From Portulaca oleracea (Eukaryota > Streptophyta > Magnoliopsida > Caryophyllales > Portulacaceae): 64,000 nucleotides of DNA. The notes below the pieces were generated by a model that was given only the letters and a program-made list of their open reading frames with translations, made no database searches and was not told where the DNA came from. Made by a program: the position numbers and the translations under genes. Below are positions 33,151 through 44,555 of the stretch, piece by piece. The stretch covers positions 3,206,023 to 3,270,022 of the forward strand of contig CM055877.1 of assembly GCA_029582165.1 (NCBI GenBank). The letters run 5' to 3'. The number at the start of each line of letters is the position of its first letter. Within the stretch, counting starts at the first letter, position 1.

Positions 33151-34298
33151 GGTACTATAATAAGCAAATAATTAAAAGTTAGAGACAAACATATCTAATT
33201 AAAATGACCAAAGTATAAAAATAACCAATTAGACAATGAGTTATTACTGTTCATCTGAATGTCAATATTGGTGGTATGATGAACTTCTGGTTCATCGATA
33301 AGATTTATATGAATTTGTCATTAAAGGTAGAGTGAACTTCTGGTTCATCCATAAAAATAAATTCAATATCGGAGTAGTGAACTTCTGGTCACTGATAAAA
33401 AAAAATTACGCAATATTTTTACTATTGGTGCGAACTTCAAGTTCGTTAATATGATGATTCTCGGGTTTCACAACATGGGTCTTAGATGATTGAGGTCGAT
33501 AAGGGGCTATTACCCATCAACAACACACCTTTAATCCAGCTCCCATAGCTACTCCCCCGAATACATAGCTTCGGGTTTCTCAGAATGGGCCAGGAAACGG
33601 GGTCGAACGGGAGTCATCCCTTACTTAATCATACAACTCTTCAATACTCAAGGCTCCCATAGTTAATCCCGCAAGTTCATCAAGAAGATTACCATTATTC
33701 ATTTATAGAGTGCTATAAGAATAAAAAACTCAATTATAGGACATATTCAATTCATAAATATATCACATAATTTCGAATTTAACCTTGGCAGAATTATTTG
33801 AAAAATTCGTAACTCGAAACATATAACTCCAAAAATTACGAAATTTTAACTCAGTGTATCAATAATTATGTTTAACCTACAGTAAAATTTTCAGAATTTT
33901 TCACCAAGCAAATGTTACACAGAAATTCAAACAGTGGCTGAATTATACTAAAATCCGAAAATTAAAAACAAAAATAAACCAAACTTACAAAATTATAACT
34001 GATAATAAATACCTTGAATTATAATTGGGATAATGAAAGGTAGAGTTTGGTGCTGATAACGTGTTATAATTATAATTTCAATAATTTCAATAATTGATTG
34101 AGAGAAGAGATAATATTAAGAAAAAGAATGAGAGGAATATATGGGATATGGGGTGTGTTTATTACTCACATTACATGGGTATTTATAGGGAGATAACAAA
34201 CATTGGATTCCAAGCTACAAACATTGGATTCCAAAATATAAACTAATTAATACATAAAAATATATTCATATATAAAAAGAATATTTCATAACAGATCG

Positions 34299-34545
34299 AA
34301 CTTTTACCAAAAAAATTATCTTATTATGATGATGCCATTAATAATATATTGGAAATTTAAAAGTAGGACAATTGGTGTCCTTGCTTGCTTTCTATAATTG
34401 TATAGCTAAACGCTCTAGACAACTTTCTTTTATTATCTTTATGTCACTTTTTCATATTACAAAGATACAAAGTTTGATTCAATCTATATAAGCCTTCCCC
34501 ATAATCATAATTAGTCCCACCTATATATTACTGAAACTTAATATT
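34299..34545. other. remainder of the split older LTR element and AT-rich spacer
   Basis: The sequence continues from 27952 across the copia insertion. No gene is visible. Confidence 0.4.
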
Positions 34546-34835
34546 TTTCTGTTCTTTTATATGGCTGGTTGGTTGCGGTGCCACAACACACCGCAACTTG
34601 CCACAATCCACCACAATTTACCACAATCCGCCACAATTAATTTTTTCAAATTTATTTCATATCACTTTTTCTAATTATTTTTTCACATTTACCAACACAA
34701 TTTACAATTATTAAAACAAAACCCTCCACACTTTACCACAACCCACCACAATCGAGTACAATTTTCCAAACCCACCACAATTACACCACACCGTACTGCG
34801 CCATACTGCAACCAGCCGTATAAAAGAATAGGACC
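34546..34835. mobile_element. MITE rich in CCACAA, family A
   Basis: The left end CTGTTCTTTTATATGGCTGGTTG pairs with the right end read in reverse, GGTCCTATTCTTTTATACGGCTGGTTG. The inner parts repeat CCACAATxxACCACAA. It shares ends and inner motif with 58185-58423. It lies about 25 bp past the receptor-kinase stop codon. Confidence 0.6.
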
Positions 34836-34860
34836 TCAAGCTCTAAAAGGGATGAAAGAG

Positions 34861-37800
34861 CTATTTACTGGTTTGAGCTGAGAGTTCTTGAGCCACATAA
34901 CGCATTGTAGGCCGTGATTCTGGCACTGAACTTGTGCATAACAGTGCTATTTTCACGACAATCACCAATTGCTTCTGCAACAGTGCAGCTGGTAGTGGCA
35001 GCCTCGGGTCGAAAATGTCTGTCAGAGGTAAATCTGACATATTAGTTACAGAGGCTAAGGAAGACAAAAATTCCCCTGGATGCTTCCCCATCATAACTTC
35101 GAGCGCCAGAACTCCATAGCTATACACATCACATTTGTCCGTTATTCGCATTGTCAGAGCCAGTTCTGCACACAGTCACACACCAAGTATGTCAACTGAC
35201 AGAACATGATTAAGCGTGTGCAAAATTCATGGGTAAAAAACAGTTGGGTAAAAGTTAAATTTGTTAAATACATAAAATATGATCATAATACTAGCACTTA
35301 CCAGGGGCAATGTAGCCGTAAGTCCCAGCAACGACTGTCCAACTAGATGTACCTGAGCTTAGAAGCTTCGCTGTGCCAAAATCTGACAGTCGAGGCTCAA
35401 ACTCATGATCAATCAAGACATTGTTTGCAGAAATGTCGCGATGAACGATTGGGAGCAAGCAATCATGATGCAGATAAGCGAGTGCGTGAGCCAACCCTTT
35501 CAGAATGTTAACTCTCCTTTCCCATCCCAATGCGCGCCTCCCTTCCTCACTGTACAACAAGTTTCCCAAACTTCCCCTTTCAACGTACTCGTAGATCAAG
35601 TACATGGATCCATTTTTGGAACAGAACCCATACAGATTGATTATATTCCGGTGCCTGATCTCTGTCAGTGTCCTTATCTCGTTCTCAAAACTCAGTTTAC
35701 TAGACGATGGAATATCGCACGTTTCTGAGATGTTAAGCTTCTTGACAGCAACAACATGACCGCTTGGCAAAGAAGCCCTGTACACCGTTCCAAACCCTCC
35801 TTTACCGATGCAGAACATGTCATTGAAATTGTTGGTAGCTTTCGAAATTTCACTGAATGTGAATCTGCCTTCTTTTCTCCATATCAACGACACTGTCTCT
35901 GACAACTCTGAGCTGTTGGTTTCTTCGTCGTCTTGTCTCTCCCTCCATGGTTGCATGAAACTGATAACTGCACACACTGTAAGTAACAACACAGAAGCAA
36001 TTGGTGCAACGATTGAAGCGATCAACTTTTTATGGTTTTTCTCATGCTTGCTGCTGCAAGATGGAATCCCAGTTGCATTCCCACAAAGGCCGGGATTTCC
36101 CATGTAGAATCCTTTCCGGAAAAGGCTTCCACTAGGGATTGTACCCGATAAATTGTTGAAGGAAAGATCCAGAGACTGTATGCTGATCATTCCTGACAGG
36201 GTTTGCGGAATCTTCCCAGATAGATGATTGTGAGACAGATTCAGGTTCTCCAATGATAACAGATTTACGAGACTTTCAGGAATCGTACCACGGAGAGAGT
36301 TGCTGCTAAGATCCAACATGACCTGAAGTTGATCCAGCTTACCAAGCTCTGCAGGTATGCTCCCAGATAGGTTGTTATTGCTCAAACTCAAACTCATTAA
36401 GCTACCACAATTACCAAGCTCAGGAGGGATTTCCCCTGTCAATTTGTTTCCTGACAAATCCAAAGACTGAACAGAGTGCAAAGAGCCCATGCTTGGTGGG
36501 ATTTCACCCGTCAAGAAATTCCTGCTTAAGTTGAGCTTGTCCAACAAGCTCAAACTCCCAAGTTCTTCTGGGATTTCCCCGGTGAATTCGTTTGAATCAA
36601 GTTTTAAAACATGCAGGTTGTGCAACTTCCCGAGCTCCGGTGGTATTTTGCCTGAAAGTTTATTCCCATCCAACTCAAGGTCTGTCAGATTCCCATACTG
36701 TCCCCATTCAGGTGAGATCTCACCAACAAACTGATTTCCACTTAGGAAGACGCTCGTCAGATTAGGATGCACACCAAATGCATCTGTGATGTTCCCATTG
36801 AATCGGTTCCCATCAAAACGGACCCTCACTAACCCTGAACAATTCCTCAGACAATCTGGAATTCCTCCTGTCAGATTGTTTCCTGTGACTGTCAACTCTA
36901 TTAGTTTGAAACCTTTGCAAATTCCACCAGGCAGTTCCCCCACAAACATGTTGTTAAAGAGGAAAACATATGCAAGCTCAGGGCTATTTTCGCCAAAATT
37001 TTGTGGGATTTCCCCTGAAAAGTTGTTCCCAAAGAGGGAGATTCTTTCTAGGTTGCGAAGGCGAGACAAGGAATCGGGCAATTCCCCATGAAGCTGATTG
37101 GTATCGAGATCGAGAGCAGTTAACAAACTGAGGTTTCCAACTTCTGGTGGGATTGTACCTGTGAGTTTGTTTGAGAAAAGATAGAGGACAGAAAGGTTGC
37201 TCAAGAGTCCTATGGTTGGAGGAATGGGACCAGAAAGTTGGTTCAATGAGAGGGAAAGTTGAGTCAAGGATCCAAGATTACCAATCTCTGAGGGTATGGA
37301 GCCAGAGAAGCTGTTGTTGTGAAGAAAAAGAAGCTCAAGTTTACTCAACTGACCAACTTCTGGTGGGATGGTGCCACTAAACATATTGTTCTCAAGGATC
37401 AACCAAGTTAACTCTGTCCAATTTGTGAGTAAATATGGTGACAACTCCCCTGACAGTTTATTCTCAGACAAATCAAGAATCGAAAGACGCCTAATATTGC
37501 CCAAAGACAAAGGCAGTTCCCCAGAGATTGAGTTTCTCCCCATTTGCAAAACTTTGAGGCCAGAAATAGACCCAATGATCTCAGGGATGGACCCACTAAG
37601 CCTGTTCTTCTCAAGGTGAAGTTCAGTCAAGTTTGACAGCTCTGAAATTTTGGAAGATATATGCCCAACAAACCCGTTATCGCGAAGGTCTAAGTACTGA
37701 AGCTTGGAAAGAGTGGTGAAAACCGCTTCAGGAATAAACCCAGTAAACTGATTTGAAAATAATGAAAGATAAGTCAGGTTCCTGCACCTAAGAATGAAAC

Positions 37801-38362
37801 TGGGAAACTCCCCTTTCAAAGGATTGAACCCGAAATCTAGGTGGGTTAAGACGGGCATGGTAGCGAACATAGACCATGTAGGACTTTCCAGGAGATTCGA
37901 CGCAAGGTCTAAGTACCGTAATCTCCCTAAACTACTAACTTCAATCGGAATTGATTGACCAAGGTAGTTATCATACAAGTCGAGATACTCTAACATAGAG
38001 AGATTGGTTACGCTTGGGGGGATTCGGCCAGCAAGGTTGTTATGGCTGAGGTTGAGGCTAATAAGACCCGGAAAAGCTGCAAAACTGAGGCTGTCAAGCG
38101 TGCCGTTAAGCCCACAACCACTCAGGTTAATGCTGGTGATCGAACTTTGGTCGTCACAGACAATGCCAGACCATTTGCAGTGCTTGCTGTCATTAGAGAG
38201 ACTCCATGAAGTGAGACAGTCAGATTGTAACAAGGAATGTTTCCATCTGACAAGTGCCTCAGCTTCTGTTGCTGTTTCTGATGCTGCTAAAGAGCTCAGT
38301 AGAGCACAAAACAGGATACTTTTGCATAGCATAAGATGTAGAGTTTGCACAAGTTTTGCCAT
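34861..38362 (-). CDS. LRR receptor-like kinase, MIK2-like, two exons, 1,121 aa
   Basis: This is a plasma-membrane receptor kinase that would bind a ligand outside and phosphorylate substrates inside. Exon 1 is 38362-35302 and exon 2 is 35165-34861; the 136-bp intron has donor CCTG|GTAAGTG and acceptor GTGTGCAG|AAC, and splicing makes the APE motif (IAPELALTM). There is a signal peptide at 1-25, a cap [17 protein letters not shown] with paired Cys, and about 24 LRRs to about residue 720 (repeating LxLxxNxLSGxIP). A transmembrane segment lies near 777-800. Kinase motifs are GKGGFGTVY (about 852), [16 protein letters not shown] (about 974) and DFGTAKLL (about 992), so it is an RD-type, apparently active kinase. 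Overall it resembles MDIS1-INTERACTING RECEPTOR LIKE KINASE 2; orthology is not proven. The frame is intact. Confidence 0.9.
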
Positions 38363-39129
38363 TTGTGGTACTGTTTCGTTTTGTTTTGTTAAATTATTGT
38401 TCTGGGTTGGATTTTAATGGCCTTCAATTTGGAAAAGTGAAACAAAATTGGAGTTCTTGGCATTGTCAGTCATATTAATTGAAAATGATTTAGTCAAATT
38501 CACATTCAAATAATGGCGAATTTCCTATTGGACTTTTGCACCTAGTCCTTTATGCGTGTTTGTTGAATTTATTGAACAGATTCAAATAATGGGAAAGTAG
38601 AAAGTGTAATAGTCAAATTGAAAATGATATAGTCAAATATGCTTGAGCATTGAGCATTGACTATGACTCAAAATCTAAGTAATCGTGTAAAAACTTTGAC
38701 TGTAGATATCTTAATTTGTATAATGAACCATCATACAAAATGTATATCATTAGATTCACAATAAAAAATTCTATTAAAAAATGTATAATATCGTATTTTT
38801 TTTTTGTAAAAGTATTATGTGAGAAATTATCGATTAAACTAAAGTAAATTTCAAAAAATGTAAATGACAGATGAAAAAGAACAGAGAGTAATATGTAATT
38901 GTTGCAAGCACATATAAAGGTGGGCTGCCTCGCAAAAAATACTCGTCAACAGTAAAGGCTTCGAATTTCTTAAGTTATTTCTGTATTCTGTATTTCACTC
39001 CAAAAAAAAAAGGTTTCGAATTTCTTGTTTAGTACATGAGTCGTATTTCCTATCAAAAAAATTAATATAAAAAATAACTTGTGTAATTGGTAGGTGAACC
39101 TTGAAGGTGTGGAAAGTGTGAAAATATAT
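38363..39129. other. AT-rich upstream region of the receptor kinase
   Basis: This 767-bp stretch contains the kinase promoter by position. I could not assign a TATA box with confidence, and no other gene is visible. Confidence 0.4.
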
Positions 39130-39922
39130 TGTTGGATTTTGTAGCCCATTGAATCCTCGGTGGGGTCCAGAATCAGAGAAGAATCCGCAAAGTCCAGGTT
39201 GAGGGAGAAAAGTGGGCACCACCAACGTCGGATGGGACGCTAACAGCGGCCCACATAGAAAGGTTGAAGTGAGACACGCGACCAGCGGCGTAGTGACGCT
39301 ACCAGCGTCTAACTCAAACAAGGAAGACACCAACAGCATAAAAAAAATGACGCTACCAGGGTCTTTTGACCAGGGACGCTACCATAGACGTTTCTCCCTT
39401 CTTTGGAACGCAGCCAACATTCCCGATTGATGACTTGGCTGCGGCGGGACTTGTCTCAAGCGTCGTAGATTAATTATTTATTAACCTAATTTCTTTCTCT
39501 CACCACTAGTATAAATATTATACATGTATCTCCACCATAATCACGACTGAGTGACAGAGAGTCAGAGGGGGAGAAAATATTGAAAGAGAAAAGAATCTCA
39601 CCAATATTTTCCCGAGTGTATCCCGAGAGAGAAAGATTGAGAGTTGGTAGCGAGAGAGATTGTTATTGTAATCTCCTCTATTGTGGATCACATCACACCC
39701 TGTGATAGTGATCATATTGTACTCCTCCTTTTCATAGTGGATTGTTTTTCTGGCTGCCACCGTCCGTGAGTTTTTCGCCGAGTTCTTCGGTTTCCCACGT
39801 AATTCTAGTGTTTGATTTATCGCTTATTATTCGTTCCTAAATTTTGTCGTAATATCTGTCATCTCGTTTTCGATTCTATTATTCGCTTCCGCTGTTACCT
39901 TGCTACTTACTTTTCTCAAACA
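39130..39922 (+). mobile_element. solo LTR of a Ty1/copia-like element (about 793 bp)
   Basis: It starts TGTTGGATTTTGTAGCCC, has a TATA box TATAAATATTA at about 39510 with a GAGAG-rich leader, and ends CTCAAACA. No PBS follows, so it is a solo LTR. The flanks TATAT (39125-39129) and CATAT (39923-39927) are a 4-of-5 match and may be the decayed duplication. Several copies of GACGCTACCAG occur within (39295-39385). Confidence 0.65.
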
Positions 39923-41507
39923 CATATTGGGAGACGAGTATCCATCACCCTACCCTTACCGTTTTTTCTAAAATATATCACCCATATATAACGCGTCGGG
40001 TAAAGGTGAGTACCCGCGGGTTCGGGTTTTATTGTCATCTTTAATGGGGGTAGCAGGAAATTGACAGTTACAGGGACTGTTGATCCTACAAAAGTTTCAA
40101 AACCCAGACAAAATTGGAAAAACTGACATGAAATCGGGCAGAATCCTTTCAAACAGAAACAAAAGAGAGAGAGGCACGGAGGAGCGAAAGCACCAAAATC
40201 ACAATGGTACCTAGCCAGGGGAGCCACGAGCGGCTAAACCCTTTCAGAAAAATTGATCCGTAAACATTTCGGTCAAGCTCGTTAACAACCCACAGGGTCT
40301 CGTGACTCATTGTTAGGGCTAACCACAGTCCAATATGGACCAAAATTTGATTGGATCTGAGGATTGGACCAAAATGTTTCATTTCGGTCCTCAGTTAAAC
40401 GAATATTCATTTTCTTCCATTCTCGATCCAACCCTAGACCGAACTGAATGGACCGAGGACCGACCGAAATATCAAAACTCGCCTAAAACTCCAATCGACC
40501 GCCCACTGCTTCACTGACCACCACCGAAGTTCTGGCATTTGGTCGGTCCAGTCCAAGACCAAACTTTTTTCGGTCTAGTCTTTAGTCCATATCAATCCTC
40601 CATTTCTGTCGTTGGTCCATTCAGTCTAGCCTTGGACCGATGCATCGCCCTACTCATTATAAACGACATGCTTTCTATTTGCCCAACACATTCTATTATT
40701 TAAGCGGGCAGAGCGTATTATTTATGGTCCTCTCACTAAATTCCAATGGGCACCCACCCATTTGCTCATGCCTACCCATACTATAGGTTTATATGTAATA
40801 GTCAAACTAATTTATGGTCCTCTCACTAAATTCCAATGGGCACCCACCCATTTACTCATGCCGATAAAGTACTTTCCTCTCTCTCTCTCTCCATATCATT
40901 TTCTCTCTCTTGTATGTGGTATCTAACAACACATCCATCTCTCTCTAACATTGACGCTGCGACGCTACCTTCTTCCGGCCACCGACACCTTCACTCCCAA
41001 TCTCCTCCCCGGTAAACTCCTTTGAATGTTCTAGATTTGTTATTATATTAGTTAAAATTGGGTTAATTGCTCGTATATTTGTAGAAATTTTAGATTTAAA
41101 TTGTATGTTGGCACAATTCCATGTCTAATTTAATTTTAGATTTAATTTTATAAATTTTAGATTTAATTTTAGATTTAAATTTTATGTTAGAAATTTTAGA
41201 TTTAATTTGATTTTCTATAGTTAATTTCGATGGTTCTTAATTCATGCTCTGAAATTTTAGATTTAAATTTTATGTTGAATATCTTTCAAATTTGATGTTT
41301 TAATTCTAATTTTGTTGTTGTTCTTGATTTGCTTATGTTCATAGTTTCTAGTTGAACTCGACTTATTATTTGAGTATTTTGTTGTTATTGCATGCATCTC
41401 TTTCTTCTCCATCTTCTTCCTATCTGAATCTGGGTTGTATTGAATTTTCTGAACTGCCATGAAAATCAACTTTAGATATGAGCATGGTTTGATGACTTAA
41501 AAAAAAT
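39923..41507. other. intergenic sequence with a GGTCC-rich patch, a duplication and CT-rich tract
   Basis: 40320-40640 is rich in GGACC/GGTCC (a possible decayed transposon). 40731-40863 is an 80-bp-period tandem duplication. 40878-41010 is CT-rich and resembles a 5' UTR ending near CCCCGGTAAACT, but no ORF follows. 41040-41290 repeats AAATTTTAGATTTAAATTTTATG. Confidence 0.5.
40731..40863. repeat. tandem duplication, 80-bp period
   Basis: TTTATGGTCCTCTCACTAAA and the following 33 bases occur at 40731 and again at 40811 with a single difference (TTTGCTCATG versus TTTACTCATG). Confidence 0.9.
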
Positions 41508-42034
41508 AAGGATTTTTGGATGTTAATATAATGAACTTTTGGGATATTGGACAATAATACACTGAACTCCGACATTGGACAATAACACACAGTACTCTGA
41601 GGGTTGTTGAACAATAATGCACCTAGAGCGATTTTGATGGTGGTAAACTCGGTGATGTTCCTATGTAGTAGACAAAGGAGATGAATTGGCAAAAAAATAT
41701 TTAAATTTATAACATATCAACTAATCCACATAAGCAAATGGAATCAACTTTGAAAAGAGTGAAGAAAACATTAAATCACCTTTGCTTAAACATGTTTTTC
41801 CTGGGAGATTGTTATTGTTATTGTATAAACATTTACTTATATGGATTAATCGACGTATCATAAATTTAAATATGTTCAAGCCAATTCATCCCATTAGCTT
41901 GCCATGTAGAATCGTTCATGGTGCATTAATGTCCAACAAACCTTAAAGTACATATATTATTGTATAAGGTTAAAGTTCAATGTATGATCGTCCAATACCC
42001 TAAAAATTTAGTATATTAATATCCAAAAATCCTT
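41508..42034. mobile_element. foldback element with long inverted arms (527 bp)
   Basis: The left end AAGGATTTTTGGATGTTAAT pairs with the right end in reverse AAGGATTTTTGGATATTAAT. Pairing continues along the arms (ATTGGACAATAATACACTGAACT; GTTGTTGAACAATAATGCAC; GGAGATGAATTGGC) almost to the centre near 41775. The flanks are A-rich, so the duplication cannot be read. It is the same family as 11956-12735. Confidence 0.75.
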
Positions 42035-42257
42035 AAAAAAAAAAAAGAAAACTTGTTTGTTTGATTGACTACTCCCTCAAAAAACCAAAAAAAAAAAAAA
42101 TTGACACAAAAATGTTGACAAGGTATATAGAGTTTCATTGAAAAATTTCGACAGCTATCATACACATAAAACTGAATTTGTGATATTTTTTTTAACGGGG
42201 ATTTCTGATAGATATTTCGTCAAAGATATATACCCATTTTTAAACGGAAATTGTAAC

Positions 42258-42420
42258 TTTTTTTTTTTGATTATTGATAGCCAAAAGGCTCAAGAGATTA
42301 CACAATACAGCAAACCGCAAAGAGAACAGCAACCAACCAACGCTAGATAAAAAGATACATCCAACACTGCTAAATAAAAACATAGCAAGGACGGTCGCAC
42401 CAACGACTGCCAAAAACCAC
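42258..42420 (-). mobile_element. 5'-truncated LINE insertion (163 bp)
   Basis: On the minus strand it is a LINE 3' end (CTCTTGAGCCTTTTGGCTATCAATAATC) finishing in poly-A, seen as poly-T at 42258-42268. It is flanked by a 14-bp target duplication ACGGAAATTGTAAC (42244-42257) and ACGGAAATTTTAAC (42421-42434), with one mismatch. It lies about 125 bp beyond the MIR399 hairpin in transcript direction. Confidence 0.85.
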
Positions 42421-42545
42421 ACGGAAATTTTAACTTTCGGTCAAAAATTGAAGAGTTGCTAACGGTGGATAGTAAACAAACTTACCTCTATGTATTGAAA
42501 TTCCAATGATAAATGCATGAGCATATATACATATATACTACTTAA

Positions 42546-42670
42546 GCAGAAGCAGTCAAAGGGCAACTCTCCTTTGGCATGATTGATATATGTTAAAATT
42601 TGGTGCATGCCAAACCTATAACATCAGTCACATTCATGCCTGAGGAGAGTTGCCCTTCAACTGCTTGTGC
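42546..42670 (-). ncRNA. MIR399: MIR399 precursor, copy 1 (canonical miR399)
   Basis: On the minus strand the arms pair almost fully. The 3' arm carries the mature miRNA at 42579-42559, starting TGCCAAAGGAGAGTTGCCCT, identical to canonical miR399 over its first 20 nt. The 5' arm carries the star strand GGGCAACTCTCCTCAGGCAT. miR399 is made under phosphate starvation and represses PHO2, raising phosphate uptake and root-to-shoot transfer. Strand choice: the canonical mature sequence is on the minus 3' arm, and a TATA box (42745-42756) and a P1BS site (42834-42841) lie upstream only in that direction. A second copy lies 4.3 kb to the right in the same orientation. Confidence 0.93.
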
Positions 42671-42744
42671 TTGAAAACCTCATATGTCTCTTGCTTGTCT
42701 TCTCTTTGACCAAATCATGCCATACTTAGGTGAGTAGTTGGAGG

Positions 42745-42756
42745 GTTTATATATAC
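42745..42756 (-). promoter_or_regulatory. TATA box of MIR399 copy 1
   Basis: The minus strand reads GTATATATAAAC about 75 bp upstream of the hairpin, giving a start site about 45 bp before it. Confidence 0.6.
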
Positions 42757-42833
42757 ATGTGCTCATGAACATTACTAAGATTTGAGGTTCGATATGCATC
42801 AAGCTTTTGGAAGTGCTAACAAAGATATGCCAT

Positions 42834-42841
42834 GGATATAC
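42834..42841 (-). promoter_or_regulatory. P1BS (PHR1-binding) candidate of MIR399 copy 1
   Basis: GGATATAC fits GNATATNC, the site bound by PHR1 in phosphate-starvation promoters. It lies about 80 bp upstream of the TATA box and is embedded in ATATGCCATGGATAT, which is conserved at the second copy. Confidence 0.6.
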
Positions 42842-42959
42842 CTTGCTAATGTACGTACGTGCTTGGCTTCCAACGGCAGAAAATTCTTGAAAAAAAATTA
42901 CATAATTGGCTTCTATAACTATAATAATATATAAATGGTATAAAATCATACTTATATAT

Positions 42960-43540
42960 ATATATTTTAAAATTTACAAAAAGGCGTCTAAAATATGCCC
43001 AATGGACGAGGTTCATCTGTTAGGGTATCAATTTTAATTGTTGGCGCGCATAGCCGTACGTTTCATGTTTCTTATAATTGATAATTAATAGTATCTTACA
43101 AAAAATTTGGGGTTAAAAATGATAATACGTATTAGTTTTATAAAAAGGAAGACACTTAAGTAGTGTCTTGGGGCAAGACACATATCATCATGTAAATTAT
43201 ATATAATTATAAGTTATATTTTTCTAAGATCTTTTAATATAGTTTATTCTAATTTTATATTTTTCTAAGATCTTGATGAAAATTTTAAAGAATAAATGGA
43301 CCATGTATTCAATTAGGTAGAGTTACAATAAGTTATAATCACTCTTAGTTTTATTTTGTTGAAGAATAGTATTTATGACTGTAGTTAGTTATTTTGGTTT
43401 AGACACCAGAAATGGAATTTCCTTGAGTAATTTCATTTTGACATATGTATAATTGTTTTGTAACGAATATTTGGTTAAGGCAGAATATCAAACTATACAT
43501 ACATGAACAATAAAAAGAAATAAAACTCCTTTAGAGAACT
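42960..43540. other. AT-rich spacer
   Basis: I see no gene or recognised element here. Confidence 0.3.
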
Positions 43541-43811
43541 TGTTAGAGTAGAAAACCATTCCTATAGCTTCAACCATCAACTTAAATTTTTGATTGAGAT
43601 GATTCCACATGGGATCAGAGCTAGACCTGAGCAAGAAGTCTCAGGTTTGAATCTCAGCACCCCCATATTCATTTGCGCAAGGTGAAGAGCGTCTTTGCAG
43701 CATCCACGCTTCAAGCTCAAAGGACATTAGCGTGAGAGGGCGTGTTAGAGTAGAAAATTATTCCTAAGATTTCAGCCATCAGCTTAAACTTTTGATTGAG
43801 ATGGTTCCACG
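43541..43811 (+). mobile_element. TRIM retrotransposon with 69-bp LTRs
   Basis: The LTRs at 43541-43609 and 43743-43811 begin TGTTAGAGTAGAAAA and end GATTCCACA/GGTTCCACG. The PBS TGGGATCAGAGC follows the first LTR, a G for T variant of the tRNA-Met site. About 120 bp of non-coding interior ends with a purine tract GTGAGAGGGCG before the second LTR. A second copy is at 48986. Confidence 0.85.
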
Positions 43812-44530
43812 CCAACTCCCTTTTTTCTACTCATCTTAAAAGAAGTTTGCAAGGACACATAGCACATTAAAAACTGATGAAAATTTTCATTGACTTTCTC
43901 TCATCATATTTGTCTTCCAAAATTAAAAGAAAAGTGTGAGAAAATTATAATAAATTAATAATAATATTCTTTGTTAAAAATGAAAAGATATCGGAGGGAT
44001 TGGAAGGTGAAAGAAAAATCAAATGAGTCTATTAAAAATAATGAAATTAAGAAAGAAAAAAGTTTATTTCCATAATATGTTTCAAGCAAGCTTAGCAAAA
44101 TTTTAAAAATCATAGTCTCAAATCAATGAGTCAAAAGTGTTGGAATTCTACAGAATATTCTGTACAATCTCCAAGTATATTACACAATTTCAAAGTATAT
44201 TACATAACAGTAGTTGTCAACTATAAGAAAAAGTGGACAGAAAATACACACAATATTCTCAACCGAGCATATGCCATGCCTTAATTCCTGTTATTCTTAA
44301 TTGTTATTCCCTTTTCCTTGGTGATCATGGAATCTTTAGATTTTGGGGTACAAAATCTAAATGTTTTCATGTTGTATTTACATGAAAATAAAAAGGAAAA
44401 AAAAAACTATCCGCACACCTGACTTTTTGTAATGACGAGCAAGTATGTTAAGTCTATTGGACCAACATCTTAGGAGGTAACCATCAATCAATCAATACAT
44501 ATTACATACATCTCGAGCATCTGCTTCGCG
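43812..44530. other. AT-rich spacer
   Basis: I see no gene or recognised element in this stretch. Confidence 0.3.
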
Positions 44531-44555
44531 TGGTAGGTATGTGTGAACAATCATG

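Larger units (their letters stand above)
27953..34293 (-). mobile_element. decayed Ty1/copia element with short LTRs
   Basis: The element is 6,341 bp with a perfect TSD GATCG (27948-27952 and 34294-34298). The LTRs are TGTTATAATT...TTCATAACA at 27953-28155 (203 bp) and 34062-34293 (232 bp; longer by two short internal duplications). Next to the right LTR the minus strand reads GTTATCAGCACCAAA, the candidate primer site. A purine tract (minus TCAAGGGGGAG) adjoins the left LTR. The domain order gag, protease, integrase, RT, RNase H is on the minus strand with several breaks. Confidence 0.9.

Noticed and set aside
35405..38417. Several plus-strand ORFs
   Set aside because: Antisense shadows of the LRR-kinase coding sequence.
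39916..40382. Cys/Phe-rich minus-strand ORFs after the solo LTR
   Set aside because: No start context, no domain, and compositional bias only.
42546..42670. Plus-strand reading of MIR399 copy 1
   Set aside because: It would give TGCCTGAGGAGAG, a poorer match to miR399, and the TATA and P1BS elements would lie downstream.
43610..43660. Possible tRNA-like sequence (GGATCAGAGC...GGTTTGAATC)
   Set aside because: It is the TRIM primer site and interior; no cloverleaf can be formed.
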